A stretch of 64,000 bases of DNA, from contig MDYQ01000116.1 in NCBI GenBank assembly GCA_003024175.1, positions 23,668-87,667 of the forward strand. The letters are read 5' to 3'. Of the stretch, positions 47,550-58,214 are shown in pieces. The notes below the pieces were generated by a model. It did not search any database, was not told the origin of the DNA, and worked only from the letters and a program-made list of their open reading frames with translations. The position numbers and the translations under genes are program-made. Source of the DNA: Planoprotostelium fungivorum. Taxonomy: Eukaryota > Evosea > Variosea > Cavosteliida > Cavosteliaceae. How positions within the stretch are numbered: position 1 is the first letter of the stretch; each line of letters begins with the position of its first letter.

Positions 47550-49163
47550 ATGAAGATTTTAGGTTTACACGGATATGGTCAAAATGGTAGAGACCTTAAC
47601 ATAACTCGATTTTGATTGAGACATCTCTGTAGGTGACACGATGAAGAAGAAACTCGAAGCAATCTTCACCAAAAGCAATGATTTCTATTGTCCAGGTAGT
47701 ACGACATGCTTCATACTTCGCTTAACGATCTCAGATGGAAGAGTAATCGTCGAAGACATTGGAACAAGTAGAGGTTGGTGGCCCATTAGTGGTGCCAGAG
47801 GTGTACGGGCCGATCGGACAGACACGCCGATCGACGATTTACCCGCCATACCCCATCCAGAATGGGATCTCGTCGTCGCTTTCTCTCAAGGTACAAGCGC
47901 AGCACTCCTTCTCATCCATACGAATCGAATCATTGTGAGTTCGCACGATCCATATGCGCACCTGATGAGATTCTATCAGACGAAGAAACTCATTCTCATC
48001 TCTCCCTTTCTTCTCGATGAAGAGAGATACCACATCTCCCTGTCTCAGAACCCTCTACACATCCCCACACTTGTCATCTACGGAGAAACAGACACACTCA
48101 CCACCCCAGAAATTTGTCAGAGCGTCATCGTCTATTCAACAGACATCGTGAGTCATCATGTGTCTCTCATTTCCTGATGATCAGATCAGAAAGTCTTCCC
48201 CCACAAGAATGGTCACGTGATACCCACCAACGGACCATCGAAACAAGAGATGAAGAGATTCTCAGAGAAGGGAAACGAAGCGTCACTTCCACCTCAAGTG
48301 AGTCACATCACGAACCATCTCTTCTCACGATGGACTTCATCGTGATGACATCTGACGTGGAATAGAGGAAGACAAAGAGGGGAAATTGGATTACTTACAG
48401 CACCGAAGTTGGAACGGGCTATCGATCGATCGATCAGTTCTTGGGTGAGAAAAAGATCTAAATGATAGTGAAAATGATCGTTGTAGATATATGGAAGCCA
48501 TCACAGATCCTCTCAGAGGAGCACCCTTGGATCTGCATCTGGGGTGATCTCAGTTCAGGTGATATCTCCTCATTCATTCACTTCGAAGAGCGTTGTAGAT
48601 CGACGTACTGACGGGTTGTAGATCGAAGAAGCACCACGGGAATTCCCGTCGATTATCGGAAGATCTGGTTGGATATACCTTCAGAAGAGAAGACGGAGGA
48701 GACTCTGCACCGACTCGCCGTACAGTGGAACGTGCTCTCCGGCAAGTGGCTCGTTGTAGTCCCCACCTCCGAGGTGATTCACTCTATCCTCTAGTCCTTG
48801 TCGAATGAAATTTCAGGTGGATGCTGTCTGGGACAAGGTGGCCAGAGGTCACGTGGCACACAAGCTTGATAGCTCCGTCATTCGGGTGCATCATCACACC
48901 ATCATCACATTACATCATCGACATGAACTGATGATAGATAGGTATCCACGGTGGAAAAGAATCGAGGGACACAGTGCATCTGCATCTACACGAGTGACTA
49001 CAGGGACGTCAAGGCAGTCGAGCGACTGCGAGGACAGTTGACCGGACTATTAGGATCTGTGAAGATGAATTTCAAGCCAGAAGTGTATTCCAAAGTGGGA
49101 TTATACGCAGATAACGAGTGGGGCATTCGACCTTCTATCGTCATCGTGGAAGAGAATAAATGA
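47550..49163 (+). CDS. FSH1-type serine hydrolase fused to a DUF1917 (UPF0696) domain
   Basis: ATG 47550 starts MKILGLHGYGQNG, the family oxyanion strand. TRGWWPISGA-like text, VAFSQGTSAALLL (nucleophile Ser in FSQG), RFYQTKKLILISPFL, PTLVIYGETDTLTTPE (acid) and FPHKNGHVIPTN (catalytic His) complete an FSH1/OVCA2-like hydrolase. The frame then continues across a 66-nt intron and further small introns, with consistent phases, into ILSEEHPWICIWGD, VDYRKIWLDIPSEE, LSGKWLVVVPTSE, VDAVWDKVARGHV, CICIYTSDYRDVKAVERLRG and KVGLYADNEWGIRPSIVI. These match DUF1917, an eIF4E-fold family known in animals as Bles03/C11orf68. Stop at 49163. If the intron at 48298-48363 is wrong, these would be two genes, but I see no intergenic gap or second start. 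Confidence 0.75.
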
Positions 49164-49250
49164 ATCGATCCTTCGTAACCATGGCTACATCTCCCACACT
49201 TGTGTGTGAACGTGACAGCTGCAAACTGTCTCACGCGTTGATGTTCGAAG

Positions 49251-49716
49251 TTGATGTTTCTGCACAGATATTCACGCACTTACCACCATATACGAATTGA
49301 TCCTGGGTGTAGCGCGTCAACGTTCCAAAGTCAGGAACCTCAGTTTCGCCTCATGCAACCTCTCAAGCGACAGCAGAGAAAGTCTTACCACAACGAGAGT
49401 CGATTTTTATCTCCATGGCCAGTGGTCGTATTGTGTGAGGTAATCAGATCAGATCCATTTCATCTGACACGACATGTAGACGTCACCTCTTCTGGGGGTC
49501 ATGATCAAGTGCACTGCAACCTTCAGTCTACTCGATGAAGAGGGAACACGGTTGGCTGAGGAAGAGCAAGCAATGCTGTATGGTCCTCGAGGAAAGCAGT
49601 CCAGCATGATGTTTCCACATTATCGGACAATTCCCCTCTCTCTAAAGGTGATTGTCACATCGTCCGTCGAAGATCATCATGTTAGACAGGTAAACGGCGG
49701 ACTCGAGACAGAGTGA
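49251..49716 (+). CDS. Possible immunoglobulin-fold DNA-binding protein (velvet- or CSL-like), uncertain
   Basis: An open frame with one clear 40-nt intron (49439 GTAATC to GTAG) reads SQEPQFRLMQPLKRQQRKSY, HNESRFLSPWPVVVLCE, then VMIKCTATFSLLDEEGTRLA and YGPRGKQSSMMFP. The K-S-Y-x-N-E-x-R-F-x-x-P-x-P-x-V-x-L string resembles the start of the CSL/RBP-J DNA-binding domain. The QP...R...P.PVV.L pattern also resembles velvet domains. A further frame downstream (49727-49815) reads CSVEYETTEGSLRVTSFSSP, which may be another exon. The start is unclear because no good ATG precedes the motif. AATAAA at 49876 suits a plus-strand gene ending nearby. Confidence 0.4.
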
Positions 49717-50062
49717 GGTTGGGGTGTTCTGTGGAATATGAGACGACGGAAGGATCTCTGAGAGTAACTTCTTTCAGTTCTCCGGTTTTCTTCCTCAGAG
49801 AAACCTCTCCTCTCTAGTCACCCACCCGATCCAATGAACGGTCCTCTGTATATAATGTGCTCAGGCGGTATTGTCAATAAATGATGTTGCACTCATTGGC
49901 TCATATCAAGTGCAAGTAAGATGTGTGAGCGTGGAGGTCTTCACACCTGTTTCTGTCCTGGAGGAAATTCTGGAGTTTTTTAGTTTTCGGTGAAAATCCA
50001 CAAACAGCACAACCGTCCCAGTCATCTCACCCCACGCAAACGATCTCTCCTCACCACCTACG

Positions 50063-50968
50063 ATGAGCATTACGCACGGCACACACAACGATCTGTCTGA
50101 CATTCTGGCGCTCAACCTATGGAGATTGAAACAACACGCCTCCAAATCGAAGGAGGTCATAGAAGAAGTGGAGAATCGACTGCAAGACATGCGCCCGAAA
50201 CTGAACACAGAGAAGGATGAGAGGAAGTGAGTTCGTGTGTTATACATGTACGACATCGGGCTGATCTCCTAGCAGGATATTGCGCTCCAAATTGACTTGC
50301 TTCAAGTGGGAGAACAAAGCCATCGAGACAATGGTGGAGTATCGTGAGTCAACATCAATTCGACATCGACTGATCGATTCACAGTGGAAGGAGAAGTATC
50401 CACTCTGAGTCACAAGAAACAACGAGTGAGTGATTGAAGTTGACACGACTGTCTTATTGTCACCTGCAGAGTCTAAGGGATCTATCCAGCACTCTCATCA
50501 CAATACACAACAACCTCCTCCGCCTACAACTTTCTGATTTCCTCGAATTCGCCTCCACCAATGGAGTATCGGTTGGAAAGAAAGGCATGTGGTTGCAGCA
50601 ACACGAGGTGATGTCAAATTGCAGTTCTATCGAATGTCATCTCACCGCCTGCAGGTCCCCATCATGTGGACTGGTTTCGTCGCCACCATCTTGTCCGGCG
50701 GTGATAGAATCTTTTATTTCATTTTATTCACTTGAGACAGGTATCGCCTTACCTTTCGTCGTATTGGCAATGGAAGAGTGCACGGGCAACCGTTTCAGCA
50801 CTGCCCTCTACTACATGCAAACGGTGAGATGATCAGGATCTTAATCATGATGATGACACAAAGATTCAGAAGGATTCACACAAGTGGAACTGTTCTCGAT
50901 GGGTCCTGCAGATGCTCGAATTTCCAGACTTCGACGCAGAACTACCTGAGCCAAACTGTGCAGTGTGA
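50063..50968 (+). CDS. Unrecognised coiled-coil protein with a C-terminal membrane span
   Basis: Six exons from ATG 50063 (MSITHGTHNDLSDILALNLW). An N-terminal coiled coil (KQHASKSKEVIEEVENRLQD, NTEKDERK) leads to RSKLTCFKWENKAIETMVEY, RDLSSTLITIHNNLLRLQLS, then a hydrophobic stretch (VPIMWTGFVATILSGGIALP, FVVLAMEECTG) and a polar tail ending DFDAELPEPNCAV at TGA 50966-50968. All introns have standard ends. I do not recognise the family; the shape fits a small organelle-membrane or trafficking protein. Confidence 0.6.
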
Positions 50969-51094
50969 TGACCATGATGAGTGACTCTCTCTGTAACTCT
51001 CCCGCTCGATCACGAATGAGATGAGATTCGTGTACCTAATAGATATGATATAAACGATATTTGGATAAGCCTCAGCGTGAAGTTTTTCGCTCGC

Positions 51095-52842
51095 ATGAAG
51101 AGGAGAAGCTATGATAGTGCTGCTCTATATATTCCAGAGAGATGGTGAGTTTGTGTTGAAGGGTGCGTATCAAAAAGAAGAACAAATGTGCATTTATTTC
51201 CAGGAAAAAGGGGTTTATACAACGAGCTCTTGGATTGGCGTCTGGCGAGATCATACGGTAGAGTGCACATGGAGAGTTCTAATGATGCCATTGTCTGTGA
51301 AGTCGATGAGATTTTCGATCCTTTTCCAGTGGGTATGTATATGTATCACTGTGATCACAAATTTTTTGTAATCGTATTCCAATCTTGAGCTAGGATTATC
51401 ACCTGCGCCCTCCATGATTTCTCCAGAGATTCGATCTTTTCAATTGATGGGCACGTTAGAGGATGAAGAGCAACAGAGACCAGTGAATAATCCACTCGAC
51501 ATTGATCCAGACGAAACATTCAACTTGTGCTTGGGTGAGAGAGACATGTCTATCACATGTATCTGACCATTACGCCAGGTGATGACGAAGAGGACATTAG
51601 CGTCAACAATCTCGATTCATTTCTATCTTCCCAAACATATAACGAGACCGATCAACTCATTCAACTGTAATTTCTTTCATCAGCATCCAGATCTGATGTG
51701 GTAACAGATTGACAGAATCCATCAAGTTGGGTAAAGGTCTATTATCTCAATCGAGAAAAGCCAATGTACAGAAACCAACAGAAGTCACAGTCGTAGAGGT
51801 GAACTCATGGACATCCATAAAAACTCAACTCCTACAGAGACTCGATTCGAGGAACGATGATGCACCCATGGACGTCTCGATCGAGAACGATCACCCCGCC
51901 CCATCATCATCTCGATCTCATCGCGATCATGACACGGGCGGCCTCGTCGTTTTGAAGCCGGAAGACAGAGCGGCCGGTCGAAAGAGGGAGAGAGAAAAAA
52001 TGGAGAGGGACAAGAGAGAAGTCAAAGCCAATTCACTCCTCAGAGACGATTTCAACGATGACAGCCTGACTCTCAATTACCAGAAGGTGAGAGGACAGTT
52101 GACGTGTGTCTATAACGTGCGTGATAGGAGGATGCACTGTTGAAGATCAGTGTGATCGATGATAATTTGAGCCGAATACAGAGAAGGAATCGTCAGGTGA
52201 GAATCGAAGAAAAATGAAAATGACGCGTTGTAGTCGTCCGGTGCGTCGGAGCATCGGGTGCACGAACATCACTCTCGCATATTCGACAGTTCACGATGGG
52301 TGGGTGATTCATCTACAACGAGCCACTGATTCCTCCAGATCAACGAGAACAACAACCTGCAAGACCATCTGAAGAAGATTCCATTTCCAGAACACATCCG
52401 TAACAACGTACAACTCCTCCAAAAGTGATTTCAGCGAAATTTCATCGTCTACAACGCTCCAGATACACCCGTCTCTTCTTGTCGGATCCCAGTTATTCGG
52501 TTTCCCGCCCTTTTATCAGCGATCAGACCATCGAGAGGATCTTGCATCATCACGATGCCAAAGACAACGAACCACTCCCCTCTCTCGTTCTGAAGAACGG
52601 TGACGTCATCCATGTTCCCTTCACTGAGGAAGAGAGGGACGCGACGAACCGTATCATCCAAAAGTTTTCGACGTGAGAAGTCGCGGAGATTTCGATCTGA
52701 CGTGAAAAGGGATAAGAAGAAGATTGTCATGGAGATGTCTGCTAATCTGATAGGAAGGAGTGTGATGGACTGCAATCGTTATTATCAGGGTGCACTTCTA
52801 AGTGAGTTTCTTCTTCCTTCTATACGTAAGATATCATCGTGA
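51095..52842 (+). CDS. SANT/Myb-like domain nuclear protein
   Basis: ATG 51095 (MKRRSYDSAALYIPERDGKR) starts a mostly acidic, disordered N-terminus (GTLEDEEQQRPVNN, NLDSFLSSQTYNETDQ), then a basic helix (RAAGRKREREKMERDKREVK), FNDDSLTLNYQKEDALLK and EHIRNNVQLLQKYTRLFL. A SANT/Myb-like domain closes it: VPFTEEERDATNRIIQKFST, DKKKIVMEMSANLIGRSVMD, CNRYYQ. The pattern of spaced hydrophobics with a GRS..DC..YYQ third helix fits SANT. A chromatin or transcription role is inferred; the family is not recognised. The end is uncertain: reading through gives TGA at 52842, only 24 bp before the next start, so the two genes could also be one transcript. Introns 52304-52338 and 52427-52466 carry the CTACAACG word. 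Confidence 0.6.
52304..52338 (+). repeat. Word-bearing intron in SANT gene
   Basis: 35-nt intron beginning GTGATTCATCTACAACGAGC and ending CTGATTCCTCCAG. It shares 16 nt (CATCTACAACGAGCCA) with the nucleoporin intron 42731-42774 and with FG coding repeats. Confidence 0.75.
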
Positions 52843-52866
52843 GATGTCTTACGACATCGTGGAGAT

Positions 52867-54734
52867 ATGATACCACGACGTGACGTCTCACTCGATGACG
52901 TGTTGACAGAGAAAATTCCTGGAAAAACGTTTCAGACGGACAGGACGGTCGTCTACAACCGACCGAGAGAGAAAGAGAAGGGGAATAAAAGTAAGGATTC
53001 TTTTGCCTGTTCTATCCATCTACAACGCTCACCTGCCACAGATCTCACTCGTTTCGTCGGAAGATTCAGATCCATGGGAAATTTCAGAGGAAGTTTCGCG
53101 GGGGTGAGTGGGGGTGGAGCGTGAAGAGTGACTCGTTGTAGATGAGAGAGAGTATAGAGAGAATTTTCTTCGAGGAGATGAAGAAGATCAGCTGGTCGAA
53201 ATTATCTCGCGGTAACGTACTCGATACCGACTTCCATCCTTTTCGGTGAAATTTCTGCGTCGACGCATCATTGACGTCGACAGGACCCAATTGGCCGTGG
53301 CTTCCACCGAAGGAGCCATCGTCTACGATCTGAAGACTGGGAAGCCAGACATGTTAGAAGGACACAAGGACACTGTCAGCTTCATTCGATACAGTAGAGA
53401 TGCAGAGTACATCATCACCACTGGCTACGATAAGACGGTCAGGGTGAGAAATTCCGCGGAAATTTGGCGGAAATCTCACGAGAATGTCAGACGTGGAGCG
53501 CAGATACGTTTCGACCGTGTACGACGTTCGGTGAGTTGAGATGACCTGATAAGACATCATGATGACATCATGATGACATCATCAGCCGCGGTGGATGGAG
53601 AAGTGGGCCACGCTGAACCTGTCATACTGATGGATCTACACTCCAAACACAAACAACTCATCGCCACCGCAGATAAGAGGCGAGATATTTCGCAGAAATA
53701 TACCGGATATTTCTCAGACCGTCGTCTGATCTACAATAGGACGATTTTTTTCTGGGATATCGATCGAGGAGCGGCGAAGCAAAAATTACGTGTAAATAGG
53801 TGAGATGATCATTTGACTCGTTGTAGATTGACGATGCCAGTGACATCATGGGTATCCAATTCATCAGGAATTATTTTTTCACGGGCCTCGACAACAACTC
53901 ATCGAAAGCTCCCAACAAGGTTCGCCGAATTTTCTCTGAACTTCTCTGAAGTTTCTCTGAAGTTTCTAACACGCTGTCAGATTCATTGTTGGGACATTGA
54001 AACTGGAACACCTATTTTCATGACGAATGTTCAGAAGGGGGGGACCACCTGTCTATCCGTAGATCTCGATGAAAACTCGCTGATGTCCGCCACATCAGAC
54101 GGCACTGTACATTTTTACGATGTGAGGACGATGAAGAGCAGCCGAATCTTCCACAACTTACAATCTGATGTGAATACCCTGTCGATGAGGTGGGCGTTGT
54201 AGATGGGCACGAAACATTGAGCCTCCACAGTCCGTGTGGACTGTACCTGCAGAGCTCGTCAGCCGGTGACGGTTACACCGTCATATTCGATGCCAGATAT
54301 TCCGCAAAATACCTGCAAGTATTGCGACATCCAAGTGAGCATCTACACCGTTGTAGATGAACTCATCTGGCCTCAGATTCAAGTCCAGAAGGAGTTTTGT
54401 CTACCCTGTGGACGAAACAGAGTCACATCATCACGGCGGGGGGGGATCACATGGTGAGGTCTGCTCATGCGACGGCTACCTTCTAAAGAGGTCATTAGAT
54501 CAGGACGTGGGACGTCAGCCGAGGAGACCCGCTCGTCAAGTGTTTAGAAGGTCACACGACGGCTGTGAATTCTCTCTGCATGCCGAGAGACGAGACGAAA
54601 TTAGTGTCGGGTGGTGATGATTGTGAGGTGATCTCATCTGATTCGTGCGATGTCTGTGTGATGTCATGTAGTTGATTCTGTGGGGGTTAGAGAGCGACCG
54701 GTCTACTCTATTGGAAGAACACACGCCGAGATAA
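52867..54734 (+). CDS. WD40-repeat protein
   Basis: ATG 52867 (MIPRRDVSLDDVLTEKIPGK) gives a basic N-terminal region (YNRPREKEKGNK, RFVGRFRSMGNFRGSFAG) and then a seven-bladed propeller. Blades include LAVASTEGAIVYDLKTGKPD, LEGHKDTVSFIRYSRDAEYI with TTGYDKTVRV, LIATADK...TIFFWDIDRGA, IHCWDIETGTPIF, SATSDGTVHFYDVRTM, and LEGHTTAVNSLCMP with SGGDDCELILWGLESD. Stop TAA 54732-54734. The specific WD family is not identifiable by eye. About a dozen introns include a palindromic one (54335-54376) and one with tandem TGATGACATCA words (53530-53583). Confidence 0.75.
54335..54376 (+). repeat. Palindromic-word intron in WD40 gene
   Basis: 42-nt intron with ATCTACACCGTTGTAGAT immediately after GTGAGC, the same variant palindrome as in the PTEN intron 7844-7885, then a CTCATCTGGCCTCAG acceptor. 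Confidence 0.75.
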
Positions 54735-54999
54735 AGAAACAGTTGATGGTACGATCTGTTGTGAATGATCATCGGGGTCGCCTTTCAACATTTTATCATC
54801 TTATTTCCTTGAAGCTTTTTCATCCACAAATTGTTGTCTTGATTCTCAATTTTTGACGTGATCTTTCATTCTTGATGTTGTCTCTATTGAGTGAGAATCA
54901 TCGTGTGGTATTCTTCAGAACATTCTGGTCGAGTGCATCCTCATCGAAAATATCAAAATCTTACGAATGTACATTTTATTTCGAGTCCAGATGCACCTC

Positions 55000-56054
55000 T
55001 TACGGTGTTACGTCCAAAGCAGAGGACAGCAACTCAAATTGAGCACCTTCTACATCGATCGACGTCGTTTGCATGGGTGATCGAATCTCGAGTCGATCGA
55101 GCCGTATCGCGATCGATGCGACCTGCAATCATGTCAGATCTGATGACAAGATGAGCATACCTCTACGGCGATCTGTGAAGCGATATCTCCACCCAATCGA
55201 TTCTCCAAGACAGAGAAGACCGAATCCTCTAAGATGGTGCGGAAGATCTGACGAGCTAATATCTGAGGTGAAGATCAGCAAGATGATGAAGATCACGATG
55301 CACGAACCTGTGGCCGATCACTGGCAGCCACTTCGGTCGTATCGAGTTCGGCCGTGTGTTGCAGGCTGCGGTACTGTTGTTTCGTCTACAACGAGTCAGT
55401 TTAAATCGGTCGGAGATGGTTCGTATGTACCTCTGTTACCGTGCTGTGACCCCACACGTTGACGATCGATGTGATGAAGCCAGATCGTCTCTGACTCCAA
55501 CATTGAGAGACCGCCTCATCGATCGTAGTCTTCTTGATGTCATTGGAGAGAATGAGAGAGATGAGATTCACCTTGTTTGTCAGAGGCTCCGGTATCATGT
55601 CATTGATCAAGTACTGCAGATCCGGATCAGCCCGAACCAATTGCGATTTTCATCATACCTGAATGTGTTGGTTCACTTGATGTCTGAATTGAAGATCCTG
55701 GTGATATTTGTCGTAGTTCTGTCTTCCTGGAAATTCATCTTGGGAGAGCAGCACAACTGGAACTCTCTGATAGATGAACGGATCCTCTTCTCCCATGTGT
55801 GAAAATGCTAGACGAAAGCCTGGAGAAGGTGAGTGATGTTGATCACCTCTCAAAGACGATGGATGATATTCACATTGTGAATCTGCAGAGGGTGCGTAGC
55901 GATCGTCAGTGACGGTCTGATTTCTAGAATCGACGAGGTTCGGTGGTCTTTCCTTGTGTGCTTCTGGTGATTTTACCGTGTAGTGTGACATCACGAGTGC
56001 CTTTTTCATTTTCTCCTTGGTCAGATAGGAGATGGTGTTCTCTTCACCTTCCAT
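55000..56054 (-). CDS. Unrecognised protein, five exons
   Basis: The start at 56054 (MEGEENTISYLTKEKMKKAL) opens a frame that stays open to 55653. Good GT..AG introns then lead to YLINDMIPEPLTNKVNLISL, DEAVSQCWSQRRSGFITSIV, QYRSLQHTAELDTTEVAASD, QIFRTILEDSVFSVLENRLG with GDIASQIAVE, and IAIRLDRLEIRSPMQTTSID, ending ELLSSALDVTP at TAA 55000-55002. Composition and splicing look genuine, but I cannot name the family. The middle is mostly helical. It converges on the WD40 gene. The first exon may contain a further small intron. Confidence 0.55.
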
Positions 56055-57241
56055 GTTGATCTGTTTTATGTTGCGGTTGGCTAGAAATGCAACGAGCCCA
56101 AAATTTCCTCTTCAGCTACAACAAAGAAATCTCAAACGGATGAGAATCTTCCGTGTCATTTTGGGCGCGACACGATCCGGAGAGAAGAGAAGAAGGATAC
56201 AAAGCGTCCAAACGTGACCTTGGACAATCGCACGAATAAAAGGTAGTGCACAGCCCTGGGTGCTGTCATCAGTTGGTATTCTCGTATCTATTAAGCTCGT
56301 TTTGTTCTCCATACATAGGTCTATGCACATAAGACAGAGACATATGTCCTCCAGAGAAGACGGCGGTGAGTGTAAATTTGTTCAAAATATTCTTCTCGTT
56401 GTCAGGTCGTGTGTTGACACACTACCAAATTAGCCTTACCATACACCTTTAAAGTGTCAACTCTGACTTTCATCTTGAAGATGACAGGAACCGTCCTTCC
56501 CATCTCAGGAAACTGACAGCACATACACACCGACTTATCTACAAACCTTACACTAATACTCAGCGTAATTCCCATTTTACTATGATACAAACATCATAAC
56601 TGTTGGGACTCCATGGAACCAGGGGGTCAGACCCTTTCTGACCCACATCATCCTGACTCAGTCAGATGTACCAGATGCCCTTATTTTGTCGTATGCGCTA
56701 ATATGAACAATTGCACAAACTGTAGGTGGTATACATAATTGTTCTTTTATTATCTACTTCATATCTTTATTCATCAAGCAATATCATAGCCCTTGTGGCT
56801 TACAGGCAATGATTTCCTCATTTGTCTCCTCTGGCTGGTCCCTGTCTCTTGTCACCTCAGGAACATCAACCAGACTTCAGCAAAGGGGGTGCACCTTGAG
56901 CTCAGTTCCCAAAGGTGTACAGGCTGGGTGGTCAGGAGATTATGGTAACAATCCTGTCTTGTGTTGTCTGAGACACCTGAAAGAAGAACATACGTTCATT
57001 GTGATAATTGTCATTCACTCACTATAAACCTGAATGATGTGATAGATGAAGAAGACATGGGACTGATTAATTGAGTGGGACAGAGCTGCAACACCTGGTA
57101 CCATTCCAAATCTTCCACCCTCTCTATGAGAGGCAATCCATTTGAAATTCTGGTGTACGCTCACCAATCAGTGATGATGATGTATGAGACAGATATGTAC
57201 ATGATTTATTCAATTTCTGATCTCTTCAACTTTGGATATGG
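56055..57241. other. Stretch without a supported gene; possible gene remnants
   Basis: 1.2 kb with lower GC than its surroundings. Minus-strand fragments (56402-56590: ISVRFVDKSVCMCCQFPEMG; and around 56800: VPEVTRDRDQPEETNEE) look partly coding but lack starts, and plus-strand frames are short. AATAAA on the minus strand near 56770 follows the second fragment. This could be a degenerate gene or old insertion, or the missing C-terminal exons of the C2 gene upstream. Confidence 0.35.
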
Positions 57242-57949
57242 TCACGACACCTGGTCTTTGTACTGTTGGAGGATGAGTGGAAGATGATTAGATCTAATCT
57301 CACTGTGGAATCGGCTGTTTGTCAATTTCCAAGAACCACCCGCCATCAGATCGCCCAGGGTCAACTGCAATGATTAGAGATGGACATGATGAGAAGATCT
57401 CACCCTCGCGCGCCCGATGAAATCGTCTTTATGACGATCATAATCCCAAACCTACAATGGGTTATTGGATCGGTAATGAAAGCGTCTCATACCTCGATCA
57501 AGAGGGTTTCATCGAGAAGAGATAGAGGGACACGAAAAGGCTTCCATTGAGGCTCATGATTGTTCATGATAACTTCTGTCTTGTAGAGGACCTCTCCATC
57601 AGCTCTCATCAGCCTGTGAGTGTCAACAATGCGAACGGCCTCTTTGACGTCGTTCACATGAGATAGGGATCACTCTTTGTGAAAACGTCCTTTCTGGCAA
57701 GACTGTGAGCGTTGGCTGTGATCTCTAAGAAACCAGCATTGTTAGGTGGTACGACGGGAATGTGCACCAACTTTGGAACTTCTTCTGCGACAAGAGACGA
57801 TTGCTCTACCTCTTGCATCTGTGGACGAGCTTGTACCTTTCGAAGATTGACGTCAACATCGAAACATTTCGATGAGAACTCACATTATGGTAGAAGGTGG
57901 GAAAGTGCTGTCCATATAATCCAGGAGTCATCATATTCGTGGACGTCAT
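57242..57949 (-). CDS. C2-domain protein (copine-like first half?)
   Basis: The start at 57947-57949 gives MTSTNMMTPGLYGQHFPTFY. After an intron the protein has a Pro-rich segment and a C2 domain: NNAGFLEITANAHSLARKDV, FTKSDPYL, MRADGEVLYKTEVIMNNHEP, QWKPFRVPLSLLDETLLIE, VWDYDRHKDDFIGRAR, LTLGDLMAGGSWKLTN. The KSDPY, NNHEPQWKPF and WDYD motifs match C2 domains of copines, which bind membranes in a calcium-dependent way. I find no copine vWA domain in the following sequence. The frame ends at 57242; an alternative phase would end at 57302. It may be a stand-alone C2 protein or a truncated copine. Confidence 0.6.
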
Positions 57950-58214
57950 AGTTTTCGTGTTTGTGATGATGTGATACCGTCAACAAGATGAAAAATAGGA
58001 GAAAATTTGATTGCTTTCAGATCAAAATCTCCATCAGATGGTGCCTTCTCATCCAAAACGACCGAACTTAATCGAACTTCTCTGTGCTCGTGTCTTTGGC
58101 TGTTCATCGACGTGGTGGTTTAGACGGTTCGTCTGGCATTCAGCCCAAATATTTGAGGCTTTGTAAACAGTAGCGCACGTTTGGGACGCGGATGATTACA
58201 CCAAGAGAGGTCAC

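Noticed and set aside
48998-49279. 93-codon minus-strand open frame with two Cys pairs (KCGRCSHGYEG)
   Set aside because: It is antisense to the well supported DUF1917 C-terminus; the Cys pattern is coincidental.
56809-57287. Two plus-strand open frames of about 70 codons
   Set aside because: No domain, poor composition and no introns; stops are frequent in all frames nearby.
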